Positions 12,170 through 15,496 of a DNA stretch of 15,496 nucleotides are shown here, piece by piece. The notes beneath the pieces were generated by a model. The model was given only the letters and a program-made list of their open reading frames with translations, ran no database searches and was not told where the DNA came from. The position numbers and the translations under genes were made by a program. Source of the DNA: FLUQ01 sp031548325 (GTDB taxonomy: Bacteria; Desulfobacterota; Desulfovibrionia; Desulfovibrionales; Desulfovibrionaceae); assembly GCA_031548325.1 (NCBI GenBank), contig JAVBRE010000014.1, forward strand, positions 1 through 15,496, written 5' to 3'. How positions within the stretch are numbered: position 1 is the stretch's first letter; each line of letters opens with the position of its first letter.

Positions 12170-13076
12170 AAAGCTGGCTTACTATCCCGGCTGTTCGGGC
12201 CTGGGCACCTCCATGGAGTACGACAAGTCCACCCGCGCGCTCTGCGCCGCTCTGGGCATGGGTCTGACGGACATTGAGGACTGGAGCTGCTGCGGGTCCA
12301 CCCCGGCCCACACCATCGACCATGCTCTGTCCACGGCCCTGTCCGCCCGCAATTTCGCCCAGGCGGAGCTGCAAGGGCTGGAAGACGTGGTTACCCCCTG
12401 TCCCAGCTGTCTGAAAAATTTGCGTACCGCCCTGCACCGCATGAGCGACCCGCATGTCGGGCCCAAGGCTTCAACCCTGCTGGGCAAAAAATTGCAGACC
12501 TCGCATACGGTGCGTTCCGTTCTGCAAGTGATTCACGAAGAAATCGGGCCGGCCGCGGTGGCCGCGAAAGTGAAAAAGCCGCTGACCGGCTTGAAAGTCG
12601 TGCCTTATTACGGCTGCCTCATGAGCCGCCCGGCGGAACTGATGCGTTTCGGAGACCCGGAAAACCCCATGGCCATGGATGATCTGCTCGCGGCCGCCGG
12701 GGCCGCGGTGCTGCCTTTTCCGTTGAAGGTCGAATGTTGCGGCGCGTCCATGGGCATACCGCGCAACGACGCGGTGACCCGCCTGTCGGGCAGGATCGTG
12801 GGGCTGGCCGTGTCCCTGGGCGCGGACGCCATTGTGGCCGCCTGTCCGCTCTGCCAGATGAACCTGGACCTCAGACAGGGGCAGATCAACAGGGCGAACG
12901 GCACAAACTATTCGATTCCCGTTTTTTATTACACCCAGTTGCTGGGCCTGGCCCTCGGCCTGACCGAGGACGAAGTGGGGCTCGGCAAACTGTCCGTCAA
13001 TCCCAAACCCGTTCTGGCCGCGCTCGCCACAGGCCGTGCGGAAAAAACAAGCGAAAAAACGGAGGACGCGGCATGA
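12159..13076 (+). CDS. hdrB: Heterodisulfide reductase subunit B-like protein
   Basis: 305 residues, with two cysteine-rich CCG domains that in HdrB hold non-cubane [4Fe-4S] clusters and reduce the disulfide. First: C12, C44-C45, C81, C84 (CC followed by G-S). Second: C153, C193-C194, C229, C232; the CC-to-CxxC gap is 34, one less than in the first domain (35). AAGGAGG lies seven bases before the ATG, inside the end of hdrC. The stop overlaps hdrA as ATGA. In a sulfate reducer without coenzyme M/B metabolism the natural disulfide is probably another (for example DsrC trisulfide or a small thiol); this is inference. Confidence 0.95.
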   Translation: MKSKKLAYYPGCSGLGTSMEYDKSTRALCAALGMGLTDIEDWSCCGSTPAHTIDHALSTALSARNFAQAELQGLEDVVTPCPSCLKNLRTALHRMSDPHVGPKASTLLGKKLQTSHTVRSVLQVIHEEIGPAAVAAKVKKPLTGLKVVPYYGCLMSRPAELMRFGDPENPMAMDDLLAAAGAAVLPFPLKVECCGASMGIPRNDAVTRLSGRIVGLAVSLGADAIVAACPLCQMNLDLRQGQINRANGTNYSIPVFYYTQLLGLALGLTEDEVGLGKLSVNPKPVLAALATGRAEKTSEKTEDAA

Positions 13077-15031
13077 GAATCGGCGTCTTCATCTGCCATT
13101 GCGGCACCAATATCGCGGCCACGGTGGATTCTCCCGGCGTGGCGGTTTTAGCCAAGGGCCTGCCTGACGTGGTCTACGCCACGGACACCATGTATTCCTG
13201 TTCCGAGCCGGGCCAGCAGGGCATCATCCAGGCCATCAAGGACCATGCCCTGGACGGCGTGATCGTTGCCGCATGCAGCCCGCGCATGCACGAGCCCACC
13301 TTCCGCCGGGCCGTGGAGCGAGCGGGGCTGAACCGCTACATGTTCGAAATGGCCAACATTCGCGAGCACGTTTCGTGGATTGGCAAAGACAAGGAAGCCA
13401 ACACCAACAAAGCCCTGGAACTGGTGCGCATGGCCGTTGAAAAACTGCGGCGCAACCGGCCCCTGACCCCCAAGACCTTTACCGCAACCAAAAGGGTGCT
13501 GGTTATCGGCGGCGGAGTGGCGGGCATTCAGGCGGCTCTCGACTGCGCGGACGCGGGCATGGATGTGGTGCTGGTCGAGCGCGAGCCGTCCATCGGCGGC
13601 AAGATGGCCAAGCTGGACAAGACCTTTCCCACGGTCGACTGTTCCAGTTGCATTCTCGGCCCCAAAATGGTGGACGTGGCCCAGCATCCCAAGATCACCC
13701 TGTACGCCTGTGCGGAAGTGGAGTCGGTCTCCGGTTTTGTGGGCAACTTTGAAGTCAAGGTCCGCCGCCGCGCCACCTGCGTGACCAATGAAAAATGCAC
13801 GGGCTGCGGTCTGTGCGCTGAAAAATGCCCGGCCAAAAAGTCTTTTGACCGTTTCAACGAAGGGGTGGGGACCACAACGGCCATCAACATTCCCTTTCCC
13901 CAGGCCATTCCGAAAAAGGCGGTTATTGACAAGGCCTATTGCCGCTATTTTCTGAACGGCAAGTGCGGCGTGTGCGCCAAAGTCTGCCCCACGGGGGCCG
14001 TTGACTACGCCCAGGAAGACGAGATCGTGGCCGTAAAGGTGGGGGCCATCGTGGCCGCCACGGGCTATGATCTTTTCGACTGGAAAGTTTACGGCGAATA
14101 CGGCGGCGGCCGCTATCCCGACGTCATCACCTCCTTGCAGTACGAGCGTCTGCTTTCGGCTTCCGGCCCCACGGGCGGGCATGTCCAGCGTCCCTCCGAC
14201 GGCAGGGAACCCAAAACCGTGGTTTTTGTGCAGTGCGTGGGTTCCCGCGATGTGTCCGTGGACCGGCCCTATTGTTCCGGCTTCTGCTGCCTGTACACTG
14301 CCAAGCAGGCCATTTTGACCAAGGACCATATCCCCGATTCGCAAAGTTATGTGTTTTATATGGATATCCGCGCGCCGGGCAAGGCCTATGACGAATTCAC
14401 CCGCCGGGCCATGGAAGAATACGGCGCGCAGTATGTGCGCGGCCGGGTGTCGCTTATCTACCCCAAGGGCGACAAGATGATGGTGCGCGGCACCGATACC
14501 CTGATGAGCTGCCAGGTTGAGGTCGAAGCCGACCTTGTGGTTTTGGCCGTGGGCGCGGAATCGGCGGAAAATTCTCCGCATCTGGCGGAAAAGCTGCGCA
14601 TTTCCTACGACAAATACGGCTTTTTCATGGAAGCCCACCCCAAGCTCAAACCTGTGGAAACCAACACCGCCGGAGTCTTTCTGGCCGGCGCCTGTCAGGG
14701 GCCCCGCGATATTCCGGCTTCGGTCGCCATGGGCAGCGCGGCCGCTTCCAAGGTTCTGGGGCTCTTGTCCAAAGACATGCTGGAAAGCGACCCGCAGATC
14801 GCTCAAGTCAACATCCAGCGCTGCATCGGCTGCGGCAAGTGCATCGCCGTCTGTCCCTTCAAGGCCATTCAGGAAGTGGACATGCGCGGGGTTATCAAGG
14901 CCGAGGTCATTGAGGCCGTCTGTCAGGGCTGCGGGCTGTGCAACGCCACTTGTCCGCAGGGGGCCGTGCAGCTCTCGCATTTCACCGATAACCAGATCCT
15001 TGCGGAAGTGGAGGCCTTATGTCGGTGCTGA
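13073..15031 (+). CDS. hdrA: Heterodisulfide reductase subunit A-like flavoprotein
   Basis: 652 residues from the ATG at 13073, GGAGG seven bases upstream; the long upstream frame overlapping hdrB is not coding. Order: N-terminal domain with C8 and C10 (FICHCGTN) and ACSPRMHEPTFRR; FAD-binding Rossmann motif GGGVAG (146-151); PTVDCSSCILGPK with C190 and C193; an inserted two-cluster ferredoxin (C242, C245, C248, C252 and C290, C298, C301, C305); second nucleotide-binding half; and a C-terminal two-cluster ferredoxin (C584, C587, C590, C594 and C617, C620, C623, C627). This matches full-length HdrA, where the FAD splits electron pairs between ferredoxin and the HdrBC branch. MvhD is not fused but encoded next, overlapping by 13 bases. 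Confidence 0.96.
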   Translation: MRIGVFICHCGTNIAATVDSPGVAVLAKGLPDVVYATDTMYSCSEPGQQGIIQAIKDHALDGVIVAACSPRMHEPTFRRAVERAGLNRYMFEMANIREHVSWIGKDKEANTNKALELVRMAVEKLRRNRPLTPKTFTATKRVLVIGGGVAGIQAALDCADAGMDVVLVEREPSIGGKMAKLDKTFPTVDCSSCILGPKMVDVAQHPKITLYACAEVESVSGFVGNFEVKVRRRATCVTNEKCTGCGLCAEKCPAKKSFDRFNEGVGTTTAINIPFPQAIPKKAVIDKAYCRYFLNGKCGVCAKVCPTGAVDYAQEDEIVAVKVGAIVAATGYDLFDWKVYGEYGGGRYPDVITSLQYERLLSASGPTGGHVQRPSDGREPKTVVFVQCVGSRDVSVDRPYCSGFCCLYTAKQAILTKDHIPDSQSYVFYMDIRAPGKAYDEFTRRAMEEYGAQYVRGRVSLIYPKGDKMMVRGTDTLMSCQVEVEADLVVLAVGAESAENSPHLAEKLRISYDKYGFFMEAHPKLKPVETNTAGVFLAGACQGPRDIPASVAMGSAAASKVLGLLSKDMLESDPQIAQVNIQRCIGCGKCIAVCPFKAIQEVDMRGVIKAEVIEAVCQGCGLCNATCPQGAVQLSHFTDNQILAEVEALCRC

Positions 15032-15480
15032 AAGACAAAGAACGCCGCATCGTGGGCTTTCTCTGCAACTGGTGCTCGTATGGCGGTGCGGACACCGCGG
15101 GCGTGGGCCGTTTCGCCCAGCCCACGGACCTGCGCATCATCCGTCTGCCCTGTTCGGGCCGCATCAACCCGCTGTTCATCATCAAGACCCTGCTGGGCGG
15201 GGCGGACGGGGTGCTTGTCTCCGGCTGCCACCCCCGTGACTGCCACTACGCCGAGGGCAATTTTTACGCCCGGCGGCGGCTGGAAATGTGCAAGCACCTG
15301 CTGCCCGTCGCCGGCATCGACCCCGCCCGTTTCGAGTACACCTGGGTTTCGGCGTCCGAAGGGCAGCGCTGGCAGCATGTGGTCACGGAATTCACGCAGC
15401 AGATTCACGCTCTGCCCCCGGCGCCGCGCTTTGCCGAAGCGCCGGAAATGGAAAAACTGGCTGCGGCTTGTTTGTCATAA
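15019..15480 (+). CDS. mvhD: MvhD-like [2Fe-2S] adaptor subunit
   Basis: 153 residues, the family's usual size (methyl-viologen-reducing hydrogenase delta subunit). Opening block GFLCNWCSYGGAD with C16 and C19, then C45 (RLPCSGR), C70 and C75 (SGCHPRDCHY) and C91; this family's cysteines bind a [2Fe-2S] cluster. MvhD passes electrons from a donor module (MvhAG hydrogenase, formate dehydrogenase or an NADH-oxidising Flx/Flox unit) to HdrA. GGAGG lies four bases before the ATG, which is inside hdrA, so translation is coupled. The donor must be encoded past the right edge or elsewhere. Confidence 0.95.
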   Translation: MSVLKDKERRIVGFLCNWCSYGGADTAGVGRFAQPTDLRIIRLPCSGRINPLFIIKTLLGGADGVLVSGCHPRDCHYAEGNFYARRRLEMCKHLLPVAGIDPARFEYTWVSASEGQRWQHVVTEFTQQIHALPPAPRFAEAPEMEKLAAACLS

Positions 15481-15483
15481 GCC

Positions 15484-15496
15484 GGGGGGGGGGGGG
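15484..15496 (+). other. Run of 13 G at the right edge
   Basis: The last 13 bases are all G, three bases past the mvhD stop. It may be the point where an assembly stops, since poly-G tails are a known two-colour Illumina artefact, or a genuine homopolymer that broke the assembly. Confidence 0.6.

Noticed and set aside
12734..13072. Upstream extension of hdrA, which would overlap most of the 3' part of hdrB
   Set aside because: Arg/Gly-rich out-of-frame translation of hdrB; HdrA proteins begin at the FICHCG region and GGAGG precedes the ATG at 13073.
1..15496. CRISPR array, insertion sequence, prophage or tRNA gene
   Set aside because: No regularly spaced short repeats, transposase or integrase, phage proteins or tRNA cloverleaf sequences were recognised on either strand.

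Overview
The window looks like chromosomal DNA from a sulfate-reducing deltaproteobacterium of the Desulfovibrio type. The evidence is a compact hdrC-hdrB-hdrA-mvhD cassette (cytoplasmic flavin-based electron bifurcation), two large methyl-accepting chemotaxis proteins with near-identical signalling tips, a long-form HisG, and mostly GC-rich coding DNA. Placement at genus level is inference; no 16S sequence is present.

Layout: (1) Bases 1-30 are the 3' end of a 5S rRNA gene, followed by a small GAAA hairpin and a strong intrinsic terminator, so an rRNA operon ends at the left edge. (2) Bases 227-3030 hold an AT-rich TetR-type regulator (minus strand) and, 347 bases away and divergent, a chemoreceptor. 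This pair is bracketed by two imperfect copies (35 of 42 bases identical) of the rRNA-terminator region, which suggests a cassette inserted beside the rRNA operon. The gap between them carries two overlapping, mutually exclusive inverted repeats. (3) Bases 3128-4057 (minus) are a two-gene unit: an L-fuculose-1-phosphate-type class II aldolase followed by a YbiI-like four-cysteine zinc-finger protein, with a readable promoter and an inverted repeat in the leader. (4) A second, Cache-type chemoreceptor runs divergently (4256-6286) and ends in an intrinsic terminator. (5) A DEAD-box RNA helicase with a DbpA-like C-terminal domain (6502-8088) converges on the hisI-hisG pair (minus) across a bidirectional terminator. 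(6) A secreted VanX/DdpX-like D-Ala-D-Ala dipeptidase is divergent from hisI and converges on thiL (minus). (7) Divergent from thiL, the hdrC-hdrB-hdrA-mvhD genes overlap head to tail up to the right edge, where the sequence stops in a run of 13 G.

Functionally, the right-hand cassette encodes a heterodisulfide-reductase-like complex: HdrA carries FAD and several [4Fe-4S] clusters, HdrB and HdrC make the disulfide/thiol side, and MvhD is the [2Fe-2S] adaptor to an electron donor (hydrogenase, formate dehydrogenase or NADH module) that is not in the window. HisI and HisG are steps 3 and 1 of histidine synthesis, ThiL is the last step to thiamine diphosphate, and the chemoreceptors feed CheA/CheW, encoded elsewhere. 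No CRISPR array, intact insertion sequence, phage gene or tRNA was seen. The most unusual part is the bracketed tetR-mcp block with its composition change and structured intergenic region.
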